DNA of 6,847 bases, from the NCBI GenBank assembly GCA_023135215.1, contig JAGLTP010000285.1, positions 1-6,847 on the forward strand. The letters run 5' to 3'. Under the pieces are notes generated by a model, which was not told the origin of the DNA, made no database searches, and saw nothing but the letters and a program-made list of their open reading frames with translations. Both the position numbers and the translations under genes were made by a program. The DNA is from Candidatus Heimdallarchaeota archaeon (GTDB lineage Archaea > Asgardarchaeota > Heimdallarchaeia > Heimdallarchaeales > Heimdallarchaeaceae). Of the stretch, positions 1 to 6,279 are shown in pieces; position 1 is the stretch's first letter, and every line of letters begins with the position of its first letter.

Positions 1-2
1 TT

Positions 3-1694
3 ATAGAACTTACACACATTCTAGGTTTTAGATACAGCGATATAGAGAAAATAATTAAGGACCTTCTCCAGAAGAAGAAGATTATTGAAAAGAAATTAAC
101 TGAAAGAGAAACAAATTACTATATGACTAAAAACCGATTCGACGATATTTCTAAAATCAAAGATTCTCTGATTTATACAGCATTAAGAGAGGATGAAAAA
201 ATACTTATCCTACCAAGAAACGACCCTTTCACGAAGTTAGGACTTAGGTTTCATTTAAGAGATGTGTATGGAGAGGGACTTATAGATCCACTGTTGTTAG
301 ATGGAGAAGTTGTAGGATCAATTGAATATAAACTCTATAAAGGTCAATATTTACAAATCTATGACTTGAAGATAAAAGATGAAATTCTTTTCAATCCAAT
401 AATATTACAGAAGATTGCTGCAGAATTAGTCAAATATACGAGAAGAATTCACAGAGTTTTAAGTTTACAAATAGAGGATATTAATGGAAAGTCTGTTTTA
501 TCAAAATCAAACAAATTTGTTGCATCAACTCTTGTTAAAACAGGATTTAAGCTGATAAAGGACACTCTAGTTGGGGGAGATACGGTTACTAGAGTTTTCA
601 ATAAGAAAACAGTTGATAACTATATCCTAAATAATCTGTGGTTAAAGAGACAAGTTCCAGCTTTGAATGCTGATTCATTGCTTTCTTTGATAAATAAATT
701 TGGATTCATCAACTTCAATGAGATTATAGCAAGATTCCCAGAAAGCATGACAACAGTGATTGTTTTTCTCATAAATCAACTACTTGAAGATAAAAGTATC
801 ATCTGTCAGAATAATACTTTGTATTCTCTTTCCTTTGCCCGATATAGAAAGTGTGGTCTGATAAGAAGAATGAAATTGAAACCAGAATTTGACAATTTTT
901 ATAATCACATTCACAAGGGAACTGTGAGTCTTTCTGAGTTAAACAGTAGATGGAAAGACTCCAATATAAGTGTCAAATCAACAATATCTGCTCTTGAAGC
1001 TAATATGCTTATTGGAGTGAAATCAATAGATAATCAGTTCAAACCCTCAGAATATTGGGACATTAGAAGCTTCATATCTAAAATTGATGTTGATCTAACA
1101 GATATTAAGAGAAGATACATTAAGCATTTAATAAACTGTTTTGGACTAGCATCAGAACAACAGATATCAGAAAGAGGTTCAATCCCAGGTGTTCTTACTA
1201 AAGTTAGAATCAAAGAAATATTATCTTTGCTTATCGATGATGAAGAAGTTTTGGGAGGTAGATTTGTAGAGAATGATCTTCATTTCTATTATATTACAAA
1301 AGAAAACTATGATGAACTTGAAATGAGGGAGAAGAAAGAAGAAGACGTTGAATACACAACAAAAGAAGAGCTGCAAAGATATTATCTTCTTCACCCAAAT
1401 GATATAGCAAATATTGTGTTTAATGAAAATCTACCCGAAAGATTTGATGTTTCATCAAACACTTATTTAATAGTCTTGAATATGAAACTTGCAGCTCAAT
1501 GTAAACTAGAGTCTTCAGATGAGAAGCAAACTAAGATAAAGAATCTAAATTTAGCTCCTTGGCTTCAATCCGAAAGTTCCTTCAACTATATAATAAACGC
1601 TCTAGAGACCATTTCGTTGTTCCATATGGGTGAAACTGAATCAATAATCATTGAGCGAATCAATGGACTTTCTACAAACAGGTTGGTGATTTAA
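3..1694 (+). CDS. 5'-truncated multi-winged-helix protein with HTH_42/Lhr-C-terminal-like modules
   Basis: The reading frame is open to the left edge, so the ATG at 123 is probably internal and the protein starts outside the window. 563 residues are visible, numbered here from the codon at 3. A winged-helix-like segment (about 1-65) ends in LTERETNYYMTKNRFDDI. A predicted beta-barrel module follows (about 68-190), with LPRNDPF at 70-76, LDGEVVG at 99-105 and IEDING at 157-162. More winged-helix-like segments lie at about 221-278, 291-340 and 370-439, the last with GGRFVEND. A second barrel-like module (about 460-563) has HPND and ends near ERINGLS. The pattern xDP...DGe.vG...I-x-x-I-N/D-G...tGF resembles YcaQ/AlkZ (HTH_42) proteins and the C-terminal part of Lhr helicases. 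No ATPase motif is visible, but the missing N-terminus could hold one. Nucleic-acid binding is inferred; the exact function is unknown. It sits 6 bp before a gene of the same architecture, surely in the same operon. Confidence 0.8.
   Translation: MELTHILGFRYSDIEKIIKDLLQKKKIIEKKLTERETNYYMTKNRFDDISKIKDSLIYTALREDEKILILPRNDPFTKLGLRFHLRDVYGEGLIDPLLLDGEVVGSIEYKLYKGQYLQIYDLKIKDEILFNPIILQKIAAELVKYTRRIHRVLSLQIEDINGKSVLSKSNKFVASTLVKTGFKLIKDTLVGGDTVTRVFNKKTVDNYILNNLWLKRQVPALNADSLLSLINKFGFINFNEIIARFPESMTTVIVFLINQLLEDKSIICQNNTLYSLSFARYRKCGLIRRMKLKPEFDNFYNHIHKGTVSLSELNSRWKDSNISVKSTISALEANMLIGVKSIDNQFKPSEYWDIRSFISKIDVDLTDIKRRYIKHLINCFGLASEQQISERGSIPGVLTKVRIKEILSLLIDDEEVLGGRFVENDLHFYYITKENYDELEMREKKEEDVEYTTKEELQRYYLLHPNDIANIVFNENLPERFDVSSNTYLIVLNMKLAAQCKLESSDEKQTKIKNLNLAPWLQSESSFNYIINALETISLFHMGETESIIIERINGLSTNRLVI
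1685..1690 (+). promoter_or_regulatory. Shine-Dalgarno site for the downstream winged-helix gene
   Basis: GGTGAT, a core match to the complement of the archaeal 16S rRNA 3' end, lies inside the last codons of the upstream gene. It is 10 nt before the GTG at 1701 and supports that non-ATG start and translational linkage of the two genes. Confidence 0.5.
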
Positions 1695-1700
1695 ATTTCA

Positions 1701-4046
1701 GTGGATCACAAAATAACAATGACTCTAGAGATGCTAGCTCTGTATTTAGCTGAGAAACAAGGGTTAACCACTGAATATAAAGGCATTAATTATGGACATT
1801 CAGTTTCAATAGTGAAGAACAGTGTATTGTTTCAAGATCCTGAATCACTCTATGCTAGGATGAGAACTTTCTCCCCTTCTCTGATTCATTCTTTGATTAG
1901 AAACAAACATCTAATCCAAGCTCCTTTCAAAGAAAATAAATTAGCATATATTGGAAAAGAATTATTACCTATTTTTTATTATTCGAATGTTAAAGATGAG
2001 ATAGAGTATAAACGCTCTGAAACACGTTCTGTTCTTGAGTTCTTGAATGAGAAAGGTTCTTCAACACGACAAAAAATAATGGATCAATTTAAGCTAACTA
2101 AAGAACAAGTAATGGAAGTCTTAACAGAACTTCGAAACAATTTTCAGATCTTTATGTTCTATGACGGAACTAGATGGACTATTTATAGTTCTGATATCTT
2201 ATTAGATTCAGATCCAATAAGCAAAACTTCTGCTGTTACTGAACTAGTTTATCAAACAATCAAAAGCTATGGACCAATCACTGTTCCTCAAATTATGCAC
2301 ATGTTGGAAATGTCAGGGGGACGAATTAGTACCTGCATTATAGAGTTATACGAAAATAAGAAAATAATAAGAGGTTATTTTGTAGAAAACTCTAGTTATG
2401 AAGCTTTTATTGTAGCAGATGAACTACAATATCTGAGTGAGTTTATAGAAAAATACACTCCTGAAGAGAAAAAGGAAATGATGATTTTACCTTCATCTGA
2501 TTTTGTAGCGAGATACTGGGCATCAGCTGATTTTACAGTTCTGGAGGAAACTGAAAAGGAATTGGTTCTAATTTCGGGAAAACCCATATGCACCTTTGAC
2601 TACAAAGTCATAGGAGATAATTTGCATGTAATCAATCTTCGTAAAACATCTGAATATAGCAATTATGAAGATGAGATTAGGATTAAGATTCAAGAATTTG
2701 CCGAAAATAAAGGAAAGATGCTAGTTTTTCCTAAACTTGAATCAGAAGAAATTGAAACACAATCCAAAGAATTCGCAAGGGTATTATCTCAAAGAGGATA
2801 TTCTGCTCGGACTTCTGGTCTTTTTTATCATCTCTCAAAATTTACTAAGAAGGAAGTTAACAAGCGTTTGGTTACTTATGATGATGTTTTTCCCCTTCTC
2901 TTACACTTCCAGTTCATGAGTACTCAAAAACAATCTACATCAAAAAACGGATTAAGAAACAGCATCACTTCATTAGGCATTCCTTTATCTCTTCCTTCGA
3001 TTAAGCTTCGATTAAGTCTAGGAAAAGAGTATTTTATTAATGAAATGGTCATCGAAAAACAACTTGCGTTAGGTAAGTTTGGTGGTTTTTCAAGAGGATA
3101 TATATCTTCTGAAAATTATCTTATCTACTCCAAACTAAGTCCAACAAGACATTTGGGTGTTTTAGAAGAGAAAACTGTTGGAATAATAAAACGAAAGGGA
3201 AAGATAAATTTCAAACAGCTTAAAGCAGAGATGAATCTTTCAGAGAGAGTCCTATTAGCAACTCTCCAACGATTAGAAATAGCTCATGAAATAGTACAAG
3301 CTAAATCTGTTTCGAATCAAATCATCTGGTTACCTGTTTCTGATTTTCTAAAAAATATCAATGCGAAAAAAGTGGAAACTCAGAGAGAAGCATGGATTGA
3401 TGTTGTATTTCGAATGTTGTCTTCGAATCTTCCTCTTACTATATCCCAAATAGCTAATATCACAGGTCTATCAAACACACAAGTTGAGGTATACCTCAAA
3501 GAACTAATAGCTTCTAGAGGTGTGAGATCAGGAAAGTACATCGAGGATGTCAATGAAATTCAGTTCACAGTTAAAGAAGTAGAAGAACTGATTGCAGGTT
3601 ATATCTTACAAAAAGAAGAATCAAGTTCTAAAATTAAAGAAGCTTCTTCTTCAATTTATCTTCCAAGGAATGATCCAATAATAACTCTTTATCGAACATA
3701 CTTATTAAAACGCTTTAAACTGCGCTCTCTTTTCTTAAGGAGCTTACCTACTGACTTTGCAGAACTTATTCTAATTAATGGATTACCTGCAGCAGCTTTG
3801 CATTTCAAGAAACAAGAAAAAATTGATTTTATAAACAATATAGAAATTTTACCTGAATATGCAGATTCACATTCTATCATGCTTCTTTTTAGTGCCATTC
3901 AAAATTATCTTAATAAAACAAAAGAAGAAGGAAAGAGACAATTGAGGATCAAGCAGATAAATGGAATTCCCATATATTCCGAAGCAGGTAGAAAGTTTTT
4001 AACGTTAATGAAAGATATGCAAGTAGATTTTCTCATCCAACCATAA
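1701..4046 (+). CDS. Multi-winged-helix protein, HTH_42/Lhr-C-terminal-like, two module sets
   Basis: 781 residues, starting at GTG 1701 behind the GGTGAT at 1685-1690. The N-terminal segment (about 1-100) resembles the N-terminus of HTH_42 (YcaQ/AlkZ) proteins: LALYLAEKQGL, then FQDPESLYAR at 44-53. D46 falls where these glycosylases carry the second residue of their Q-hydrophobic-Q/D motif, while F44 replaces the first Q. Winged-helix-like segments follow at about 106-163 and 177-240 (ending GYFVENSSYEAF), then a barrel-like module at 259-380 (ILPSSDF, ending in GY...GL). The second half repeats the layout: an unclear region at 381-480, winged helices at about 484-547 and 562-630 (GKYIEDVNEIQF), and a barrel at 652-781 with LPRNDP at 654-659 and IKQINGIPI at 750-758. 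No transmembrane or ATPase motif is seen. A DNA/RNA-binding or repair-related role is inferred. Loss of the first catalytic Gln argues against a standard AlkZ-type glycosylase. Likely paralogue or partner of the upstream gene product. Confidence 0.85.
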   Translation: MDHKITMTLEMLALYLAEKQGLTTEYKGINYGHSVSIVKNSVLFQDPESLYARMRTFSPSLIHSLIRNKHLIQAPFKENKLAYIGKELLPIFYYSNVKDEIEYKRSETRSVLEFLNEKGSSTRQKIMDQFKLTKEQVMEVLTELRNNFQIFMFYDGTRWTIYSSDILLDSDPISKTSAVTELVYQTIKSYGPITVPQIMHMLEMSGGRISTCIIELYENKKIIRGYFVENSSYEAFIVADELQYLSEFIEKYTPEEKKEMMILPSSDFVARYWASADFTVLEETEKELVLISGKPICTFDYKVIGDNLHVINLRKTSEYSNYEDEIRIKIQEFAENKGKMLVFPKLESEEIETQSKEFARVLSQRGYSARTSGLFYHLSKFTKKEVNKRLVTYDDVFPLLLHFQFMSTQKQSTSKNGLRNSITSLGIPLSLPSIKLRLSLGKEYFINEMVIEKQLALGKFGGFSRGYISSENYLIYSKLSPTRHLGVLEEKTVGIIKRKGKINFKQLKAEMNLSERVLLATLQRLEIAHEIVQAKSVSNQIIWLPVSDFLKNINAKKVETQREAWIDVVFRMLSSNLPLTISQIANITGLSNTQVEVYLKELIASRGVRSGKYIEDVNEIQFTVKEVEELIAGYILQKEESSSKIKEASSSIYLPRNDPIITLYRTYLLKRFKLRSLFLRSLPTDFAELILINGLPAAALHFKKQEKIDFINNIEILPEYADSHSIMLLFSAIQNYLNKTKEEGKRQLRIKQINGIPIYSEAGRKFLTLMKDMQVDFLIQP

Positions 4047-4062
4047 CTCTTCAGAGGGATAT

Positions 4063-4072
4063 CTTTTTTATT
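4063..4072 (+). promoter_or_regulatory. Putative TATA box of the MEMO1-family gene
   Basis: CTTTTTTATT; its first T is exactly 30 nt before the A of the ATG at 4094. The same 10-mer sits at the same distance before the minus-strand gene starting at 6016. With transcription expected about 25 nt after a TATA box, the mRNA would begin at or near the ATG, so it would be leaderless; no Shine-Dalgarno motif is visible. The T run could also act as a terminator for the winged-helix operon. Confidence 0.5.
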
Positions 4073-4093
4073 TCTAAATCCAAAGTTACTCTG

Positions 4094-4948
4094 ATGATAA
4101 GATCTGCTCAATATGCTGGTTCTTTCTATGCTAATAGACCTGATGAACTTCTAGCTTCAATAAATCATTGCTTTAAAGGTCCATTTGGGCCACAACAACT
4201 ACCAGAAGAAGTGGAAAAGATTGAACAACCAATCCCTTTCTTTTTAGTTCCCCACGCAGGATATATTTATAGTGGTCCTGTAGCAGCTTGGAGTTATCTA
4301 GAATTAAGCAAATACCCACATCCAGATACAGTAATAATTCTTGGTCCAAATCATACAGGATTTGGTGCTGATATAGGAGTACCTAAAGATGTTAAAGCTT
4401 GGAGTACCCCTCTTGGCGATGTTGAAATCGATCATACCTTAATTGATAAAATGGTAAATGCAAGCAATCATATATCAAAAAACGATCTCTCACATGCCAG
4501 AGAACATTCAATAGAGGTTCAATTGCCTTTTCTTCAATTTGCATTATCTGAACCATTCAAATTAATCCCTATTTCTCTATTAAATCAAGGAATGGATGCA
4601 GCGATACTCTTGGGAGAAGTACTAAGTGATATCTGCTTGAATGAAAATGCTATAGTAATTGCTAGTAGCGATTTTTCACATTATGAATCTCAAGAAACAG
4701 CTAAGAACAAAGATTCAAAAGTGCTCGATGCAATAGCAAAACTTGACATAAAAGCAATGTATGATACAAAATACAGTCTAAATGTTTCAATGTGTGGACA
4801 TGGTCCAATAGGAGCTACAATTGAAGCTGCAAAAAAAACCAATAGAACAAAAAGCAAAATTCTAAGTTATGCGACATCTGGTGATGTCTCTGGTATGAAA
4901 AAGCAAGTGGTTGGATATGGTGCAGCTGCTTTCTATACAGATGAATAA
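4094..4948 (+). CDS. MEMO1-family protein (AmmeMemoRadiSam system protein B-like)
   Basis: 284 residues, close to the usual family length. Hallmarks are the N-terminal IRSAQYAGSFY, VPHAGYIYSGPVAA (H54), ILGPNHTG (H87), WSTPLGDV, AREHSIEVQLPFLQ (134-148), IASSDFSHYE (D193, H196), MCGHGPIGA (C234) and the C-terminal TSGDVSG...VVGYGAAAF. H54, H87 and C234 correspond to the metal-binding His/His/Cys of human MEMO1, so metal binding is likely. The fold is related to class III extradiol dioxygenases. Human MEMO1 has been linked to cell migration signalling and to iron or copper handling; the role of archaeal members is not established. No signal peptide or membrane segment, so cytoplasmic. The ATG at 4094 is chosen because it directly precedes the conserved start of the family and lies 30 nt after a TATA-like box. 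It is 47 bp downstream of the winged-helix gene and may be transcribed separately. A small GTPase gene follows on the same strand. Confidence 0.95.
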   Translation: MIRSAQYAGSFYANRPDELLASINHCFKGPFGPQQLPEEVEKIEQPIPFFLVPHAGYIYSGPVAAWSYLELSKYPHPDTVIILGPNHTGFGADIGVPKDVKAWSTPLGDVEIDHTLIDKMVNASNHISKNDLSHAREHSIEVQLPFLQFALSEPFKLIPISLLNQGMDAAILLGEVLSDICLNENAIVIASSDFSHYESQETAKNKDSKVLDAIAKLDIKAMYDTKYSLNVSMCGHGPIGATIEAAKKTNRTKSKILSYATSGDVSGMKKQVVGYGAAAFYTDE

Positions 4949-5023
4949 ACATGTGCCCTTAGAGAAACAGATATCAGTAAAGGATATCATAAAGTTAGAT
5001 AAGTGAGATTAGTGTCAAGGAAA

Positions 5024-5539
5024 ATGCATTCTACAAGCAAAATCGTTCTCATAGGTGATGCGAGGGTTGGAAAAACTTCGTTAGTTAGAAGATTTGTCAC
5101 TAACATGTTTGATCCTTCATATCAAATAACTCTTGGAACAACCATTATGAAAAAAGATGTTGAATACTTAAATTATATCGTAACCCTTGCAATCTGGGAT
5201 ATAGGAGGTCAAGATGTTTTTAGACAGATTCGTAGTAAATATTTCTTTGGAAGTAGTGGAGCTTTAGCAATATGTGATGTTTCCAATCCTAAAACATATG
5301 AAAATCTACCTACTTGGGTTGACTCCTTTAGGAATGAAGTTGGAGATAAACCTATTATATTCTTAGGCAATAAGTGTGATTTAAAGGATGCTGAAATAAA
5401 AGAAGAAGATATGAAAGCTATTGTTGACAAGTACGGAAATGCGGAATTCTTATTCACATCTGCAAAAGATGGAACCAATACAGAAAAAGCCTTCATCAAT
5501 TTAGTCAGACTGATGGTAGCTGAAGAAGATATTATTTAG
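5024..5539 (+). CDS. Ras/Rab/Arf-like small GTPase
   Basis: 171 residues from ATG 5024. All five G motifs are present: P-loop GDARVGKTS (11-19), switch I with LGTT (37-40), G3 WDIGGQ (58-63, Q63 at the catalytic Gln position), G4 NKCD (116-119) and G5 TSAK (145-148). It is a single-domain P-loop GTPase that should switch between GTP and GDP states. The G3 motif is Arf/Rag-like (DxGGQ) rather than the Ras/Rab DTAGQ. The C-terminus (VAEEDII) has no cysteine, so prenylation is not expected, and there is no N-terminal glycine for myristoylation. Such GTPases are abundant in Asgard archaea and also occur in other prokaryotes. In-frame GTG codons at 5003 and 5012 would add 7 or 4 residues. ATG 5024 is preferred because it lies close before the first beta strand and has AAGG just upstream, though with only 3 nt spacing. 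Partner proteins are unknown. It converges with the SPOUT-like gene, 3 bp between stops. Confidence 0.95.
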   Translation: MHSTSKIVLIGDARVGKTSLVRRFVTNMFDPSYQITLGTTIMKKDVEYLNYIVTLAIWDIGGQDVFRQIRSKYFFGSSGALAICDVSNPKTYENLPTWVDSFRNEVGDKPIIFLGNKCDLKDAEIKEEDMKAIVDKYGNAEFLFTSAKDGTNTEKAFINLVRLMVAEEDII

Positions 5540-5542
5540 TTT

Positions 5543-6016
5543 TTAACTTTCAATATTTTGTCGAAGAAGATAAAGAGCAATAGTTATTTCTCCTAAACAA
5601 CCAATTTCGTTCATCTTATCAAAATAAATTGGTTTTCCTAAATCTAGCTCTTGTTTTGTTAGACCTGGATCTGCACCCCCAAATACTAAAAGTACTGTTT
5701 TTCCTGATAAGTATGATTCTGCAATTGAAACAGGATTGAAAGTTTCTTTTGAAAAAGGTCTCTTGATGAATAAATATATCTCGTCTGGAGAACATAAATC
5801 AATAGAATCTTTTATATCTTGGAGATAAAGAACATTAGCTTGATTTGAATGAGCCATTTTCTGAGCAATGGGGACACCTGTTGTAGCTCCTGTTCCTGCA
5901 GCTTTAGAAAAAACAATGTCTCTAGCTCCCAAACCTAAAGCAATTTTAGTGAATTCTTTACATAAATTAATGCTACTGAAATTGTGAAGTTGAACGATAA
6001 GCTTTCCATCGGTCAT
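5543..6016 (-). CDS. SPOUT-type RNA methyltransferase-like protein (COG4080-type)
   Basis: 157 residues. The sequence fits a small archaeal family called SpoU-like rRNA methylase and, misleadingly, RecB-family nuclease in databases. Visible signs are the N-terminal strand LIVQLHNFSS, IVFSKAAGTGATTGVPIA (34-51), VLYLQDIKDSIDL, and a C-terminal block LLVFGGADPGLTKQEL (109-124) followed by IGCLGEITIALYLL (138-151). The last two resemble SpoU motifs 2 and 3, which form the SAM-binding trefoil knot. S-adenosylmethionine-dependent 2'-O-methylation of RNA is inferred from the fold; the substrate is unknown. No RNA-binding extension is present, so it would act as a stand-alone knot domain, probably a dimer as in other SPOUT enzymes. 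No Shine-Dalgarno site precedes the ATG, but a TATA-like box lies 30 nt upstream, suggesting a leaderless mRNA. Its 3' end nearly abuts the GTPase gene, so neither has room for its own terminator between them. Confidence 0.75.
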   Translation of the reverse strand: MTDGKLIVQLHNFSSINLCKEFTKIALGLGARDIVFSKAAGTGATTGVPIAQKMAHSNQANVLYLQDIKDSIDLCSPDEIYLFIKRPFSKETFNPVSIAESYLSGKTVLLVFGGADPGLTKQELDLGKPIYFDKMNEIGCLGEITIALYLLRQNIES

Positions 6017-6037
6017 AAGAAAGAAAAAGTGTTACAT

Positions 6038-6047
6038 AATAAAAAAG
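6038..6047 (-). promoter_or_regulatory. Putative TATA box of the SPOUT-like gene
   Basis: On the minus strand this reads CTTTTTTATT, with its first T (6046) 30 nt before the ATG at 6016. Sequence and spacing are identical to the box before the MEMO1-family gene. It lies in the 98-bp region (6017-6114) between this gene and the divergent tRNA gene. Confidence 0.5.
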
Positions 6048-6080
6048 TAACCATCTCGATTATAGTAGAAAAGAAAATTC

Positions 6081-6088
6081 TTAAAAAG
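6081..6088 (+). promoter_or_regulatory. Putative TATA box of the tRNA-His gene
   Basis: TTAAAAAG preceded by an A-rich, BRE-like stretch. It lies 34 to 27 nt before the mature tRNA 5' end, so transcription would start a few nt upstream of the tRNA and leave a short leader for RNase P. The motif is weak in a background this rich in A and T. Confidence 0.35.
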
Positions 6089-6114
6089 CAACAAAGACGA
6101 CATAGATTAACTAA

Positions 6115-6205
6115 GCTCCGATAGTATAACGGTTAGTATTGGGGATTGTGGATCTTTATGAGCAAAATTCCCTAGGTGACGGTTCGATTCCGTCTCGGGG
6201 CACCA
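6115..6205 (+). tRNA. trnH: tRNA-His (anticodon GTG), intron-containing, CCA encoded
   Basis: The full cloverleaf can be drawn. Acceptor stem 6115-6121 pairs with 6195-6201 (one G-U). The D arm is 6124-6139, a weak stem with two G-U pairs, and its loop carries GG. Anticodon stem GGGGA 6141-6145 pairs with TTCCC 6168-6172, variable loop is 6173-6177, T stem GACGG 6178-6182 pairs with 6190-6194, and the T loop is TTCGATT. Discriminator A is at 6202 and CCA at 6203-6205. The anticodon loop region is 22 nt long, so it holds a 15-nt intron. Placing it at the canonical 37/38 site gives loop TTGTGGA with anticodon GTG at 6148-6150. Spliced length is 73 nt plus CCA. Position -1 is A, not G, and the discriminator is A, which is the eukaryotic rather than the usual archaeal tRNA-His pattern. 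The His assignment depends on the intron site. Confidence 0.9.
6152..6166 (+). other. 15-nt tRNA intron at position 37/38
   Basis: The length is fixed by the anticodon stem pairing. A bulge-helix-bulge-like fold can be drawn. TTGT (6146-6149) pairs with GCAA (6162-6165) by three Watson-Crick pairs and one G-U. The 5' bulge is GGA (6150-6152), cut after its second base, and TC (6153-6154) can pair with GA (6160-6161). The 3' bulge is only AA (6166-6167) unless the terminal A6145-T6168 pair opens, so the motif is relaxed. It should be removed by the archaeal tRNA splicing endonuclease. Confidence 0.7.
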
Positions 6206-6207
6206 AA

Positions 6208-6227
6208 TTTTCTTTTTCTTTATTTTT
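6208..6227 (+). terminator. T-rich terminator of the tRNA-His gene
   Basis: Four T tracts (4, 5, 3 and 5 T) interrupted by single C or A bases begin 3 nt after the encoded CCA. Runs of T on the non-template strand are the known intrinsic termination signal of archaeal RNA polymerase; no hairpin is needed or seen. Confidence 0.6.
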
Positions 6228-6234
6228 AGGAAAA

Positions 6235-6240
6235 TTTAAA
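6235..6240 (+). promoter_or_regulatory. Putative TATA box of coaD
   Basis: TTTAAA after GGAAAA (a BRE-like purine stretch). A start about 25 nt downstream, near 6261-6265, would give a 15-19 nt leader that includes the Shine-Dalgarno site. The alternative TTATATTC at 6247-6254 would place the start inside or beyond that site and fits less well. Confidence 0.35.
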
Positions 6241-6269
6241 GGAAAGTTATATTCTCTTTAGATTATTAA

Positions 6270-6275
6270 GGTGAT
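6270..6275 (+). promoter_or_regulatory. Shine-Dalgarno site that decides the coaD start
   Basis: AA followed by GGTGAT, 4 nt before ATG 6280. The upstream in-frame GTG at 6271 lies within this site, so it is unlikely to be the start codon. Confidence 0.65.
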
Positions 6276-6279
6276 AAGG

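Noticed and set aside
1692..1703. The two winged-helix genes as one gene broken by a stop or frameshift
   Set aside because: The upstream protein ends just after a complete barrel (ERING), and the next begins with its own GGTGAT site and an HTH_42-like N-terminus, so two genes are more likely.
2396..2593. Minus-strand open frame inside the second winged-helix gene, and similar ones at 3689-3898 and 3905-4111
   Set aside because: They lie opposite a long coding frame with clear domain structure, have no recognisable protein and no ribosome site; they are shadows.
2737..2919. Short + frame overlapping the second winged-helix gene
   Set aside because: It is a shifted frame inside a continuous, well-supported gene and shows no sensible protein.
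4064..4074. T run after the winged-helix operon read only as a terminator
   Set aside because: The identical box and exact spacing before a second gene make a TATA box the better reading, although a double role remains possible.
4050..4990. GGATATC repeated before the MEMO1-like gene (4057-4063) and before the GTPase gene (4982-4988)
   Set aside because: It looked like a shared operator, but GATATC also occurs within genes here (for example 2192-2197 and 4628-4633) and is expected often by chance in AT-rich DNA.
5543..6016. RecB-family nuclease
   Set aside because: That label is used in databases for this family, but the sequence lacks PD-(D/E)XK nuclease motifs and shows SpoU-like knot motifs.
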